Shown in pieces: positions 55,901 to 63,749 of a stretch of DNA of 64,000 nucleotides (positions within the stretch are counted from its first letter, which is position 1; each line of letters begins with the position of its first letter). The stretch comes from Sandaracinaceae bacterium. GTDB taxonomy: Bacteria; Myxococcota_A; Polyangia; Polyangiales; Houyiibacteriaceae. The notes beneath the pieces are model-generated. The model ran no database searches. It had not been told where the DNA came from and worked only from the letters and a program-made list of their open reading frames with translations. The stretch lies in the NCBI GenBank assembly GCA_020633055.1, contig JACKEJ010000005.1, positions 372,001-436,000 of the forward strand. Direction: 5' to 3'. The translations under genes were made by a program, and so were the position numbers.

Positions 55901-57126
55901 AACCGCACCCGGGTATCGATGTGGCGTGGGTTGCTCCCGAGCGCCCTGCGGTACGCTGCGAGCGCCTCCTCTTCGTGGCCCAGTTCGTCATGCAGACGCG
56001 CGATGAGCTCGAGCGCCTCGAAGCCCCCCTGCCCGCTCCCCTCGAGCTCGGAGATGAGGTCTGCGAGGCGATCGGAGCGCCGGTAGGCATCCACCATCCC
56101 GTCATAGATCTCGGCGCGCACGCCCGACTCGCGCCCTGCCACGCGCAGCGCACGCTGGAAGGTGGCGATCGCCTCGTCGACCTGACCCGCTGCGAGCTGC
56201 GCCTGGCCCAGCTCCCGCAGCACGGGCGCCAACACGCGGTTGTCGCCGCGCAGCGCGGCGACCACCCGCTCGTACTCGGCGATGGCCCGTTCGTGATGCC
56301 CCGCCGAGAGCAGGGCGCGCGCGTACGCGGTGCGCTGATAGATGCCAGCGTCGGCGCCGCGCGCCAGCTCGCCATAGTGGGCGGCCGCCTCGTCGAAGTC
56401 GCTCGCGGAGAGCGCGAGCTGCGCCAGCTCCTCGTGAAGCTCACGCCGCGCTTGGTCCTCGCGGGTGAGCGTCAGGGCGCGCGCCAGGGCCGTACGGGCC
56501 GCGGGGACGTCGCCCCCCGCGGCGGCGAGTCGCCCCTCGGCGCCGTGCGGCGCCGGGTCGTTGGGACGCAGCACGGCCGCTTCGCGGTACATGCGGAGCG
56601 CCTCCGCGCGCCGCTGCTGCGCCTTGTAGAGGTGCCCGAGCAGCATGCGGGCCGGGTACTCCCGTTCGTCGGCCGCGACCTCGGCGAGCAGGTCCGCCTG
56701 GAAGCGGTCGACGCTCCCATCCCGCTCCCGATAGAGGTCCATCAGGCGTTGGAACGCGAAGGTCTCGCGCGGGTCGCTCTCGAGGATGGCGCGATAGCGC
56801 GCGATGAGGGTCTCCGTGCGCTCGGCGTCCGGCGCCCCCCCGCTCGGTTGTCCCGCGGGACCGGGGCGTCCCGTGCCCGTCGGTGCTGGGTCGTCCGTGC
56901 CGCCCATGTTCGCGTGTCCTCCGCTGGGGCGCATGCCCCCGGGCCGCGATCCGCCTGGTCGCATTCCCGGGCGCATGACGCCGGGCTGCATCCCCGTGGG
57001 TCCGGGTCGCATCGTCAGCCCCCAGTCTTGGGCGGCGACCGAGGACGCGCCGAGCCCACTGGCCCACGCGAGCGCTGCGACTGAAGCGTGGACGAGAAAG
57101 CGGGAGGAGCGCGCGAGGTCGGACAC
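52912..57126 (-). CDS. Secreted TPR and HEAT-repeat scaffold protein
   Basis: A 1404-residue protein. GTG 57126 gives a signal peptide ending ASSVAAQDW (~30). A Met/Gly/Pro-rich linker (~38-85, repeats of MRPGG) follows. Residues ~100-960 are about 20 TPR-like repeats (e.g. AEALRMYREAAVLRPNDPAPH, DEAIATFQRALRVAG, AHAIESYRRAIELNERLF). Residues ~980-1404 are HEAT/PBS-lyase-type repeats (AIKPLLEALADDDPRQQRIAVEILG, SVRACAAWALGRLGQ, VRRAATVALQR). No catalytic domain is seen. It is a probable periplasmic scaffold; earlier starts extend into a non-signal sequence. Confidence 0.85.
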   Translation of the reverse strand: MSDLARSSRFLVHASVAALAWASGLGASSVAAQDWGLTMRPGPTGMQPGVMRPGMRPGGSRPGGMRPSGGHANMGGTDDPAPTGTGRPGPAGQPSGGAPDAERTETLIARYRAILESDPRETFAFQRLMDLYRERDGSVDRFQADLLAEVAADEREYPARMLLGHLYKAQQRRAEALRMYREAAVLRPNDPAPHGAEGRLAAAGGDVPAARTALARALTLTREDQARRELHEELAQLALSASDFDEAAAHYGELARGADAGIYQRTAYARALLSAGHHERAIAEYERVVAALRGDNRVLAPVLRELGQAQLAAGQVDEAIATFQRALRVAGRESGVRAEIYDGMVDAYRRSDRLADLISELEGSGQGGFEALELIARLHDELGHEEEALAAYRRALGSNPRHIDTRVRLAQLLARSGRLTEVIAEYRQLIRSAPREPRFVVELAQLLMQTGQRDEALQLAARSSRQFGSDPAVHEALAELYTRWGEVELAQREVEQLVRIDPSDPAHLIALGEQQLDQGDEAGAVRTWQRILSAEPDRARAYATLAGVYADHAMDSRAEEAYREALRLAPTDVDNARGLATVLERPLEGESSQQRAARDMEAIEVWQRVIGLDGVERAARREARRRVVAIYARRRLLPAQLTAWGAAFEANPPDLEAGRYLSEAHLQRRPRDLPAARATLARLIELAPGDVESLIALERVHVVEGDRAAAISVLRRLVEADARRAPRYLQQMAEHAHALYRDEDAVAYAAEAVQRSPDDAEGHRRLGDLYRSRQDTAHAIESYRRAIELNERLFTTYFQLAELHLAEGDSRAADALLRRVVRSSPDDELVSQAARVSMQINLGEGTLEVLEQELLPMALAHVQRPVFRKLVVDLYDQMTSPWIQLASSSGPSRERAEADLHRLGARAIKPLLEALADDDPRQQRIAVEILGHLGNPNAAGPLLALAENAERDGDLRMRALTGAGAVAPESLAPRFAALATGPESRLRATAAWSLARMGGRRAAPVLRSLLGEGDRSVRAFAALGLGRVRELGAAAALRTLLVDDPDPSVRACAAWALGRLGQTDDVPALVTSLRNAGEALLARASAHALGQVGSPDARDALAYALFDTAEGQHQAAAQALRAPHDPAALSALGPFPVPQGVAAASEYLPLLLDIAAAGEAVELEPLRDALVGAAQDALHGPVESVRGALALLAASPQVAASDARPTIGLGMLTRDLGRWESGTRARASTALEALGAALVEDIAAVSRHPDRTVREGALAVLARLTGDLAEQALVAALGDDEPTVVGAALRVLRDRPPTAQTVAQVTQLANEHAHWPTRLEAAHTLASYASGAAPGPALTAAQRAQVVSQLAELLTNDRYAFVREAAAQGLGGADSPSAHAALERARDHDADERVRRAATVALQR

Positions 57127-57284
57127 GCGGCCAGGATAGCTGGGATTTCCGCCCCCCGCAGGGGATCGCGCGCCGTGCCTGAGTTGCCCGAGCGAGGTCC
57201 GTGCACTAACTAGAGGCACGTCGGATGCCCCGCCGCGTGGTTCGAGCGGACGCAGAAGCCCCTCGTCGGAGTCGGAGAGCTCGC

Positions 57285-57944
57285 ATGTCACGCCTCGCTG
57301 GCGCTCAAGTCGAGCGCCCCCCCGGAAAGAAGTACGCCAGCGCCCTGCGCTTTGCCGAGATCCGCCCGCCGCTGCCTGTTCCACGCGCTGGTACGCTCGC
57401 GCGGTGGCGCGAGGATCTGGCGGACGACTTCGAGCTGGCCCTCGAGGCCCCCCTCGGGACCTTCCGTAGCGCCGCCGGCGAGCTGCGGATCGACGACGGT
57501 GTGCACGAGCGGGTCGTGTGGCTGAGGGACGCCGTGTCGGCGCTGCGCGCGTTCGCGCTGGTCGTGCGCACGTCGGCCGAGGTGACGCCCAGCAAGCGCG
57601 ACCGCGACCGCCTCGCGGCCTGCCTCGACCTGCTGCGCGTGGACGGAGTGCAGCTCGTGTGGGAGGCGCGCGGCATGTGGGAGCCCGAGGAGCTCAGCGC
57701 ACGCGCGGTGGAGCTCGGCGTGGTGCCCGCCTTCGACCCGCTGGTGGCGCCCGCGCCTCGCGTGGGAGCGTTCGACTACGCTCGCGTGCGTACGGTGGGT
57801 CAGCGCGCCCGCATCAGCGAGGGGCTCCTGTACGAGATCGACCAGGCGCTCGCGACGTCCGAGCGCGCCTACGTAGCCATCGAGTCGTCGCAGTCGTTTC
57901 GGCGAGCGACCGAGCTCCAGGCGCTGTTCGACGCCGCGCGATGA
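57285..57944 (+). CDS. DUF72 (YecE-like) TIM-barrel protein
   Basis: A 219-residue protein. Family marks: YASALRFAEIRPPLP, GTLARWREDLADDFELALEAPLG, ALVVRTSAEVTPSKRDRDRLAACLD, LVWEARGMWEPEEL and late SERAYVAIESSQSFRRATEL. This is a divergent, somewhat shortened DUF72 domain; the function of the family is unknown. ATG 57285 is 8 bases after a GGAG; ATG 57225 would add an Arg-rich extension. It overlaps the next gene by ATGA. Confidence 0.7.
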   Translation: MSRLAGAQVERPPGKKYASALRFAEIRPPLPVPRAGTLARWREDLADDFELALEAPLGTFRSAAGELRIDDGVHERVVWLRDAVSALRAFALVVRTSAEVTPSKRDRDRLAACLDLLRVDGVQLVWEARGMWEPEELSARAVELGVVPAFDPLVAPAPRVGAFDYARVRTVGQRARISEGLLYEIDQALATSERAYVAIESSQSFRRATELQALFDAAR

Positions 57945-59344
57945 GCTCGCTGGGGCGCGTGGTGCGCGTCGACCGGCCGAGCCCCGGCCTGATCGCATTG
58001 AGCCTGCACGCTGCGCACGGCGACGAGGTGCTGGTGTTGGGTCCCCGCGCCACGGCGTTCGGGGTCGGGCTCGTCCCGCGTCGACCGCGCGGCGCAGCCG
58101 CAGACGCATTCACCCAGGGGCTGCGCAGGCGACTGACCGGCGCCTCCGTGTCCCGCGTCGATGCCCTCGGAGGCGTGCTGTGTGTCACCCTGGTGGGCTC
58201 GACGGTGCCCGACGCGAGCGCCCCCGTGCGAACGCGGGCGTTCTTGATGGCAGAACGCCGCAGCGGCGGCCTCTGGCTCGTGGTCGACGAGCGCGTCGTG
58301 CTCACCACACATCCCGCCGCCCCTTGCCCGGCGGGACCGCACGAGGACGACGACTCGCGGGTGTCACGGGCGGAGCTCGTCACGCAGGGGGACACCCTGG
58401 TGCGCGCCGTGACGGGCGAGCTGATCGAGGGCGCCCGGCGCACGCTCGCGCAGTCGCTGCAAAAGAGCCTCAAGCGACTGACTCGCAAGCGCGACGCCAT
58501 CCTCGCGGACGCTGAGCGTGGTGCTCGCGCGGGCGCGCTCCGGGCAGAGGCCGATCTCTGGCTCGCGCACGGGGCGCAGCTGAAGCGCGATCCCCACGGA
58601 GGCGGCGCGATCGACGTGCTGGACTTCCACGCCGATCCGCCCCGGCCGCGGCGGCTCACGCTACGACACGACGAGACTCCGGCGAGCCGTGCCGCGCAAC
58701 TGTACAAGCAAGCTCGACGCATGCAGCGCGGTGCGCAGGTCGCGGAGGAGCGTTGGGCCATGACCGAGGCGCAGCTCGACCGCGTCCGCGAGCTGTACGC
58801 GATGGCGGGGTCCGCCGAGACGCACGACGAGGTGGAGCGCGTGGCGGGGGAGGCGATCGCGCTCGGTGTGCGGGAGCTGGACGACGCGCTCGACGATCGC
58901 ACGAGGGGACACCGCCGCCAGGCCGAAGCGTCGCGCCGTGGTGGCGGACGACTCCCGTACCGCCGCTTCGAGTCGACCACAGGGCAGCCGATTTGGGTTG
59001 GCCGCTCCGCTCGGGACAACGACGAGCTCACGCTCCGACACGCGAAGCCACACTACCTCTGGCTGCACGTGGAAGGTCGCTCCGGCTCCCACGTGGTCGT
59101 GCCGCTCGGGCGGGGCGCGGTGGCATCGAGCGAGCTGTTGATCGACGCCGCCACGCTGGCCGCGCACTTCAGTGGAGCGACGGATGAACGTGTCGTGGAG
59201 GTCATGCACGCCGAGCGGCGGTACGTCGTGAAGCCGCGTGGCTACGCCCCGGGCGCGGTGCGCGTGGATCGGCACAAGACCTTGGTCCTGCGTCGAGAGC
59301 CGGCACGCTTGGCCGCGCTCCTGGCGCGCGAGGCCCGCATCTGA
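57941..59344 (+). CDS. NFACT-domain protein (RqcH/FbpA-like)
   Basis: A 467-residue protein. The C-terminal NFACT-R domain is clear (~355-460): GQPIWVGRSARDNDELTLRHAKPHYLWLHVEGRSGSHVVVPLG. A coiled region (~135-330, Arg/Glu/Ala-rich helices such as LAQSLQKSLKRLTRKRDAILA) precedes it. The N-terminal part (~1-130) aligns only loosely with NFACT-N. RqcH adds Ala tails to stalled nascent chains on 50S subunits; whether this divergent member does so is unknown. A strong terminator follows. Confidence 0.82.
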   Translation: MSSLGRVVRVDRPSPGLIALSLHAAHGDEVLVLGPRATAFGVGLVPRRPRGAAADAFTQGLRRRLTGASVSRVDALGGVLCVTLVGSTVPDASAPVRTRAFLMAERRSGGLWLVVDERVVLTTHPAAPCPAGPHEDDDSRVSRAELVTQGDTLVRAVTGELIEGARRTLAQSLQKSLKRLTRKRDAILADAERGARAGALRAEADLWLAHGAQLKRDPHGGGAIDVLDFHADPPRPRRLTLRHDETPASRAAQLYKQARRMQRGAQVAEERWAMTEAQLDRVRELYAMAGSAETHDEVERVAGEAIALGVRELDDALDDRTRGHRRQAEASRRGGGRLPYRRFESTTGQPIWVGRSARDNDELTLRHAKPHYLWLHVEGRSGSHVVVPLGRGAVASSELLIDAATLAAHFSGATDERVVEVMHAERRYVVKPRGYAPGAVRVDRHKTLVLRREPARLAALLAREARI

Positions 59345-59372
59345 TCGTCGGATCGCGCGGCGCACAACGATC

Positions 59373-59415
59373 AAGAGCGCCCCGACGGTCTGTTTCCGTC
59401 GAGGCGCTCTTTGTT
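59373..59415 (+). terminator. Intrinsic terminator after the NFACT gene
   Basis: AAGAGCGCC-C-CGACGG-TCTGTTT-CCGTCG-A-GGCGCTCTT is a long stem with one internal C/A bulge, followed by TGTT. It starts 29 bases after the NFACT stop. Confidence 0.85.
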
Positions 59416-59570
59416 CTACCTCCCACCGGGCGGCCCCGCGCCGCCGCCAAGCGACACTGCCAGGCGACGAGACGGGGCTGGGCTACGGCGGCGGCTCCAC
59501 AGATTGGGTGGTGACGCGCGGAAAGCCCGCGACGCGGACACCCATCTCATGGGGCGCCCGCCGGGAACGC

Positions 59571-59882
59571 TCAGGCCGCCGGAGCAGCCGGAGGAGCCTT
59601 CTTGGTCGCCGGCTTCTTGGCAGCCTTCTTGGCGGCCTTCTTCGGAGCAGCCTTCTTGGCGGCCTTCTTCGGAGCAGCCTTCTTGGCGGCCTTCTTCGGA
59701 GCAGCCTTCTTGGCGGCCTTCTTGGCGGCCTTCTTCGGGGCGGCCTTCTTGGCGGCCTTCTTGGCGGCCTTCTTCGGAGCAGCCTTCTTGGCGGCCTTCT
59801 TCGGGGCAGCCTTCTTGGCGGCCTTCTTCGGGGCAGCCTTCTTGGCGGCCTTCTTGGGAGCGGTTGTCTTCTTGGTAGCCAT
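59571..59882 (-). CDS. Histone H1-like lysine/alanine-rich protein
   Basis: A 103-residue protein made almost entirely of KKAAKKAAPKKAA-type repeats, starting MATKKTTAPKK and ending AAPAA. It has only Ala, Lys, Pro and a few Thr residues, like the C-terminal tail of eukaryotic H1 and bacterial H1-like proteins (Hc1/AlgP-type). Such tails bind DNA and neutralise charge. ATG 59882 has GGAGGAGG about 8 bases upstream. A promoter with TTGACA lies 40-68 bases upstream. Confidence 0.9.
   Translation of the reverse strand: MATKKTTAPKKAAKKAAPKKAAKKAAPKKAAKKAAPKKAAKKAAKKAAPKKAAKKAAKKAAPKKAAKKAAPKKAAKKAAPKKAAKKAAKKPATKKAPPAAPAA
59600..59870. repeat. Coding tandem repeat (TTCTTGGCGGCC units)
   Basis: The H1-like gene is a near-perfect array of 12- and 27-base units (TTCTTGGCGGCCTTCTTCGG). 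The unit number is likely to vary between strains by slippage. Some units carry GGAGCA and others GGGGCA. Confidence 0.9.
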
Positions 59883-59920
59883 AGTGGACCTCCTCCAGAT
59901 GGGGTCAGCAGAACGAACGT

Positions 59921-59950
59921 ACCGTATTGTCACGTCACGTCACGTGTCAA
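59921..59950 (-). promoter_or_regulatory. Promoter of the H1-like gene with GTCAC repeats
   Basis: Minus-strand TTGACA (59950-59945), 18-base spacer and TACGGT (59926-59921). The spacer contains the tandem pentamer CGTGA repeated three times (GTCACGTCACGTCAC on the plus strand), a candidate binding site. Confidence 0.6.
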
Positions 59951-60049
59951 GCACAAGCGAACATAATTTATACATAACTTCGTGTCTTTTGACCCAGAAA
60001 GGAGCCATATATCGCAACAAGCGATTGAAATTGCTCACTTTTGAGAAAA

Positions 60050-60073
60050 CGTCGAAAAAGAGAAAATTCGACG
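60050..60073. repeat. Inverted repeat in an AT-rich island
   Basis: CGTCGAA-AAAGAGAAAA-TTCGACG is a perfect 7-bp inverted repeat with a purine loop. It lies in an unusually AT-rich stretch (about 59960-60070) between the H1-like gene and the OmpA lipoprotein. Confidence 0.6.
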
Positions 60074-60164
60074 TGTCGAGGGCGATCCATGGGGCTGTCC
60101 CCCGATCCGGGCCTCGCTCGGACGCGACGAGACCGAGAGCTCGTGCGACGAGCCCGGCCGTGCG

Positions 60165-60193
60165 TTGACACCTCCGATCTCGGCTCGTACCGT
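60165..60193 (+). promoter_or_regulatory. Promoter of the OmpA/coiled-coil lipoprotein
   Basis: TTGACA (60165-60170), 17-base spacer and TACCGT (60188-60193) end 22 bases before the ATG of the lipoprotein. A good match. Confidence 0.7.
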
Positions 60194-60215
60194 GCGCGCA
60201 ACCTGGAGATCGACC

Positions 60216-61031
60216 ATGTCCGCACTTCCCTATCGATACGCCCGCGCCCTACCCCTCGTCGCCGCGCTCACCATCACCGCGTGTGGCCCATCTCAAGAGG
60301 AGCTGGACGCCGAGCGCGCCCGTGTTCAGGAGCTGCAGGCCGAGCTGGAGACGGCCAACGCCCAGCGGGCCGAGGTCGATGCCCGCCTGGCGCAGCTCAC
60401 CGAGCAGAACGCGGATCTCTCCCAGCGCCTGCGGGCTCTCGGCCAGAACGTCGAGGAGCTGGAGGGGGAGCGCACCGATCTGGCCGCCAACCTGGCCCAG
60501 ACGCGTCGGGCCCTGGAGGAGCTACGCGAGCGTGAGCGCCAGGCCCAGGCGCGCGTGGCAACCTTCCGCAGCTTGATCGAGCGCTTCCGGTCCATGATCG
60601 AGAGCGGCCGGCTGCGTGTGCGCATCGTTCGCAACCGAATGGTCGTCGAGCTGCCCACGGGCATCCTGTTCGACTCGGCCCGCTCGGAGCTCAAGCCCGA
60701 GGGCCTCTCGACGCTCGACGAGGTCACGGCCGTCCTCACGGAGATCGACAACCGCGAGTTCCAGATCGCCGGCCACACAGACAACCTCCCCATCCACAAC
60801 CGCAACTTCCGCGACAACTGGGAGCTGTCCACCGAACGCGCCGTGGTCGTCGCTCGCTACATGATCTCCCAGGGGGTGCCCGCCAACCGCATCTCTGCGG
60901 CTGGTCACGCGGACACCCAGCCCATGGCGTCGAACGAAACGGAAGAGGGTCGAGCCCTGAACCGGCGCATCGAGATCGTTCTGCTGCCGAACCTGGACGA
61001 GCTGCCCGACCTGACCTCCCTCGAGCAGTGA
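60216..61031 (+). CDS. OmpA-family lipoprotein with coiled coil
   Basis: A 271-residue protein. Signal peptide with lipobox (LTITACGPS, Cys ~24). Residues ~30-125 are a heptad-rich coiled coil (ERARVQELQAELETANAQ, AQTRRALEELRERERQ). Residues ~145-260 are an OmpA C-terminal domain: GILFDSARSELKPEGL, IAGHTDNLPIHN, NWELSTERAVVVARYM and ALNRRIEIVLLP. The MotB-like DN..NRNFRDNWELS form points to peptidoglycan binding at a distance from the membrane. ATG 60216 has GGAG upstream; a GTG 51 bases earlier is inside the promoter. Confidence 0.92.
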   Translation: MSALPYRYARALPLVAALTITACGPSQEELDAERARVQELQAELETANAQRAEVDARLAQLTEQNADLSQRLRALGQNVEELEGERTDLAANLAQTRRALEELRERERQAQARVATFRSLIERFRSMIESGRLRVRIVRNRMVVELPTGILFDSARSELKPEGLSTLDEVTAVLTEIDNREFQIAGHTDNLPIHNRNFRDNWELSTERAVVVARYMISQGVPANRISAAGHADTQPMASNETEEGRALNRRIEIVLLPNLDELPDLTSLEQ

Positions 61032-61035
61032 CGCA

Positions 61036-61064
61036 CAAAGCTGAACTGGCGTTCAGCTTTGTTT
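61036..61064 (+). terminator. Intrinsic terminator of the lipoprotein gene
   Basis: CAAAGCTGAAC-TGGC-GTTCAGCTTTG, a perfect 11-bp stem with a 4-base loop followed by TTT, five bases after the stop. The next promoter's -35 begins within its T-run. Confidence 0.9.
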
Positions 61065-61091
61065 GACGAAACCTCCGTCATCCGGTAACAT
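61063..61091 (+). promoter_or_regulatory. Promoter of cdnL
   Basis: TTGACG (61063-61068), 17-base spacer, TAACAT (61086-61091). It leaves a leader of about 155 bases before the CdnL ATG. It directly abuts the terminator of the preceding gene. Confidence 0.75.
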
Positions 61092-61253
61092 AGACCGGCT
61101 TCAGGTGCCCCTCAGGGTCCCTGAGGCTTTGGTATTCGGCGCGATCGTCTTCACCCCACGAGCCGCCCCGAGGCACGACGCGTGGCCCTTCCGAAGCCCC
61201 CGCTCGGACGTAAACCATAGCGATTACATACGTTTTATCTTGAGGGAGCCCTC

Positions 61254-61778
61254 ATGCAGACGCAGCACCAGTTCAAGGTGGGCGACAAGGCCGTATACCC
61301 CGCCCGCGGCGTGGCCGAGATCGTGGCCATCGAAGAGCGCGACATCGGTGGGAACAAGATGCAGTTCTACATCCTGCAGGTGCTGGGGCACGATCCGAGC
61401 GGTCCGACCGGCGCGGACAAGATCATGGTGCCCGTGAGCAACGCCAAGAACGTCGGCCTGCGCTCGCTCCTGTCCGAAGAGGACATCTCCGACATCTTCG
61501 AGATCTTGAACGAAGAGCCCGTGGCCTTCGACAACCAGACCTGGAACCGCCGCTATCGGGGGTTCATGGACAAGATCAAGACGGGCTCTCCTTTCGACGC
61601 AGCCGAAGTCATGCGCGATCTGTACCGCTTGCGTTGCGAGAAGAACCTCTCGTTCGGCGAGCGCCGCATGCTGGAGACCGCCCGAAACCTCATCGTCAAA
61701 GAGATCTCGGTCGCCCGCGGCCGCGACGAAGAAAAGATCCAGGCCGAGATCGAGTCGATCTTCGACGAAGCGGTCTGA
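61254..61778 (+). CDS. cdnL: CarD/CdnL-family RNA polymerase-binding regulator
   Basis: A 174-residue protein starting MQTQHQFKVGDKAVYPARGV. Residues ~1-65 form the RNAP-interaction (RID/Tudor-like) domain, with DKAVYPARGVAEIVAIEERDI. The helical C-terminal domain (~80-174) carries NRRYRGFMDKIKTGSPFDAAEVMRDLYR and SFGERRMLETARNLIVKEI. In Myxococcus xanthus CdnL is essential and stabilises open complexes at housekeeping and rRNA promoters. ATG 61254 follows GAGGGAG. The leader is about 155 bases long. Confidence 0.95.
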   Translation: MQTQHQFKVGDKAVYPARGVAEIVAIEERDIGGNKMQFYILQVLGHDPSGPTGADKIMVPVSNAKNVGLRSLLSEEDISDIFEILNEEPVAFDNQTWNRRYRGFMDKIKTGSPFDAAEVMRDLYRLRCEKNLSFGERRMLETARNLIVKEISVARGRDEEKIQAEIESIFDEAV

Positions 61779-62120
61779 CCTGCCATCCGCCTCCAGCGCC
61801 AGCCGCACAGTGACGAATAATGTTCGTCCGTCTACATCTGCGCGGCGGCATCGTATATCCTGCGGTCGCGAGATGGTTGTTCCTCATTCCAGCGTCGATG
61901 TGACGGAACGCGTATGCGTCTCCGGTCGCGCCACGGGCGACACGCACGACCGCCGGAGGGTGCGGATGGTTATCGCGACTGTGTGGTCGCGATACACCCG
62001 ACACGCCACAACCTCGCGTACGTTCCACTCCTCGTGCCGGCGGATCCGCTCCCTCGAGCCCCTGGCGCGCTCACCACGACGCTCACTGCCTCTTCCCGAG
62101 CGTCCCCCAAAGGTCTCTGC
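61779..62120 (+). other. 342-base leader region of the RNase G gene
   Basis: No gene is recognisable here. In-frame extension of the RNase gene begins at 61914 but gives an unconserved Arg/Pro-rich sequence. The stretch has a lower GC segment (TCGTATATCCTGCGG near 61850-61865, a possible -10 at TATATC) and no clear hairpin. By analogy with the long self-regulating leader of E. coli rne, it could be a regulatory 5' UTR. Confidence 0.4.
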
Positions 62121-63689
62121 ATGGCGAACAACAGTCTGCTCATCAACGTGGACATCGGTGAAACGCGGGTCGCGCTCATCGAAGACGGGCTCCTGGGGGA
62201 GCTGTATGTAGAGCGCAAACGCGACCGCTCGCCGGTCGGCAACATCTACCTGGGCAAGGTCACGCGCGTGCTGCCAGGGATGCAGGCCGCGTTCGTGGAC
62301 GTGGGGTTGGACCGCGCCGCGTTCTTGCACGTCGAAGACCTCCTCCCGGCCACGGACCCCAGCGCCCGGACGTCCACGGACGAGGACGCGAGCGACCTGC
62401 TGGACGCCGACGACGTGGAGGACAAGGGTGCCCAAGGAGCGGCGAAGAACCGCTCCACAAACAGCCAGCGCGTCTCCCGCAGCACGCCCATCCGCGAGGT
62501 GGTCCGCGAAGGGCAGAACATCCTGGTGCAGGTCTCCAAGGGGCCCATCAGCACCAAGGGCGCGCGCGTCACGGCGCACGTCGCGCTGCCCGGGCGCTAT
62601 GCGGTCTACATGCCCACCATCGACCACGTGGGCGTGTCCAAGCGCATCGGCAAAGACCAGGAGCGCAAGCGCCTCAAAGAGGTCATCGACGCCATCAAGC
62701 CTCCCGAGGGAGGCGTCGTGGTGCGGACGCTCGCGGCGGGGCTCACCAAGAAGAAGCTCAAGTCGGACATCGGCTACCTCGTCAAGGTCTGGGAGAAGAC
62801 CACCGAGAAGCAGAAGACCGTCAAGCGCGCGCCCACGCTGCTCTACGAAGAGCCGGACATCATCCTGCGCACCGCGCGTGACATGTTCACCGAAGAGATC
62901 GGCGAGATCATCATCGACGATCCCAAGGAGTATCAGCGGCTCAAGGAGTTCCTCGAGCTGTTCCTCCCCGAGCGCGCCGGCGATGTGAAGCTCTACGAGG
63001 GGGACGACCCGCTGTTCGACGAGTTCGGCGTGGAAGAAGAGATCACGCGCGCGCTGTCGCGCAAGGTGCCGCTGCCCTCGGGCGGGTACTTGATCATCGA
63101 CCAGGCCGAGGCGTTGACCGCGATCGACGTGAACACAGGGCGCTTCACCGGCAAGGGCAAGGATGTCGCGGAGACCATCTTCCAGACCAACCTGGAGGCG
63201 GTGAACGAGATCGCCTACCAGCTGCGCTTCCGCAACATCGGCGGGATCATCGTGCTGGACTTCATCGACATGGAGAAGGCCGCGCACCGCGACAAGGTCT
63301 ACAAGGCGTTCCTGAAGGCGCTCAAGAAGGACAAGGCCAAGACCACCGCCGTGCGCATCAGCGAGCTGGGCTTGGTGGAGATGACGCGCAAGCGCACCCG
63401 CGAGTCGCTGGGGCGCACGCTCTACGAGCCGTGCTTCTTCTGCGATGGGACTGGTCAGCTCATGAGCAAGACCACCATCTGCCACGAGATCTTCCGGCAG
63501 ATGCGGCGCGAGAAAGACGCGCTCCCGGGCTACAAGATCACCATCAGCGCGCACCCGGCCGTCTGTGACCTGCTCGAGCGTGAAGAGAAGAAGGCCCTCG
63601 AAGAGGCTGCCAAGCGCCTGCAGCGCCGCATCGTGCTCCGGCCGCGTCGCGACTATCACCTCGAGCAGTTCGACCTCGCGGCAGACTGA
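62121..63689 (+). CDS. rng: Ribonuclease G (RNase E/G family)
   Basis: A 522-residue protein from ATG 62121 (MANNSLLINVDIGETRVALI). The S1 domain (~30-150) is interrupted by an acidic insert of ~45 residues (TDEDASDLLDADDVED). The catalytic core includes LTAIDVNTGRFTG and IIVLDFIDM with the magnesium-binding Asp residues, and the zinc-link motif CFFCDGTG is present. The C-terminal degradosome scaffold of RNase E is absent, so it is RNase G-like. It matures rRNA and decays mRNA. Confidence 0.95.
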   Translation: MANNSLLINVDIGETRVALIEDGLLGELYVERKRDRSPVGNIYLGKVTRVLPGMQAAFVDVGLDRAAFLHVEDLLPATDPSARTSTDEDASDLLDADDVEDKGAQGAAKNRSTNSQRVSRSTPIREVVREGQNILVQVSKGPISTKGARVTAHVALPGRYAVYMPTIDHVGVSKRIGKDQERKRLKEVIDAIKPPEGGVVVRTLAAGLTKKKLKSDIGYLVKVWEKTTEKQKTVKRAPTLLYEEPDIILRTARDMFTEEIGEIIIDDPKEYQRLKEFLELFLPERAGDVKLYEGDDPLFDEFGVEEEITRALSRKVPLPSGGYLIIDQAEALTAIDVNTGRFTGKGKDVAETIFQTNLEAVNEIAYQLRFRNIGGIIVLDFIDMEKAAHRDKVYKAFLKALKKDKAKTTAVRISELGLVEMTRKRTRESLGRTLYEPCFFCDGTGQLMSKTTICHEIFRQMRREKDALPGYKITISAHPAVCDLLEREEKKALEEAAKRLQRRIVLRPRRDYHLEQFDLAAD

Positions 63690-63749
63690 CGCTGCGCGCT
63701 GACGGACGAGCCAATTGACGATGCGCGTGAGATCTCCGAGCCTACCGAC

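Noticed and set aside
52897..57084. 1395-residue plus-strand frame
   Set aside because: It is the antisense shadow of the TPR-HEAT gene, common in GC-rich DNA, with no recognisable domain.
59602..60168. Hydrophobic plus-strand protein opposite the H1-like gene
   Set aside because: The repeated AAFFGAAFLAAF sequence is simply the antisense of Lys/Ala repeats; the minus strand has the start signals and promoter.
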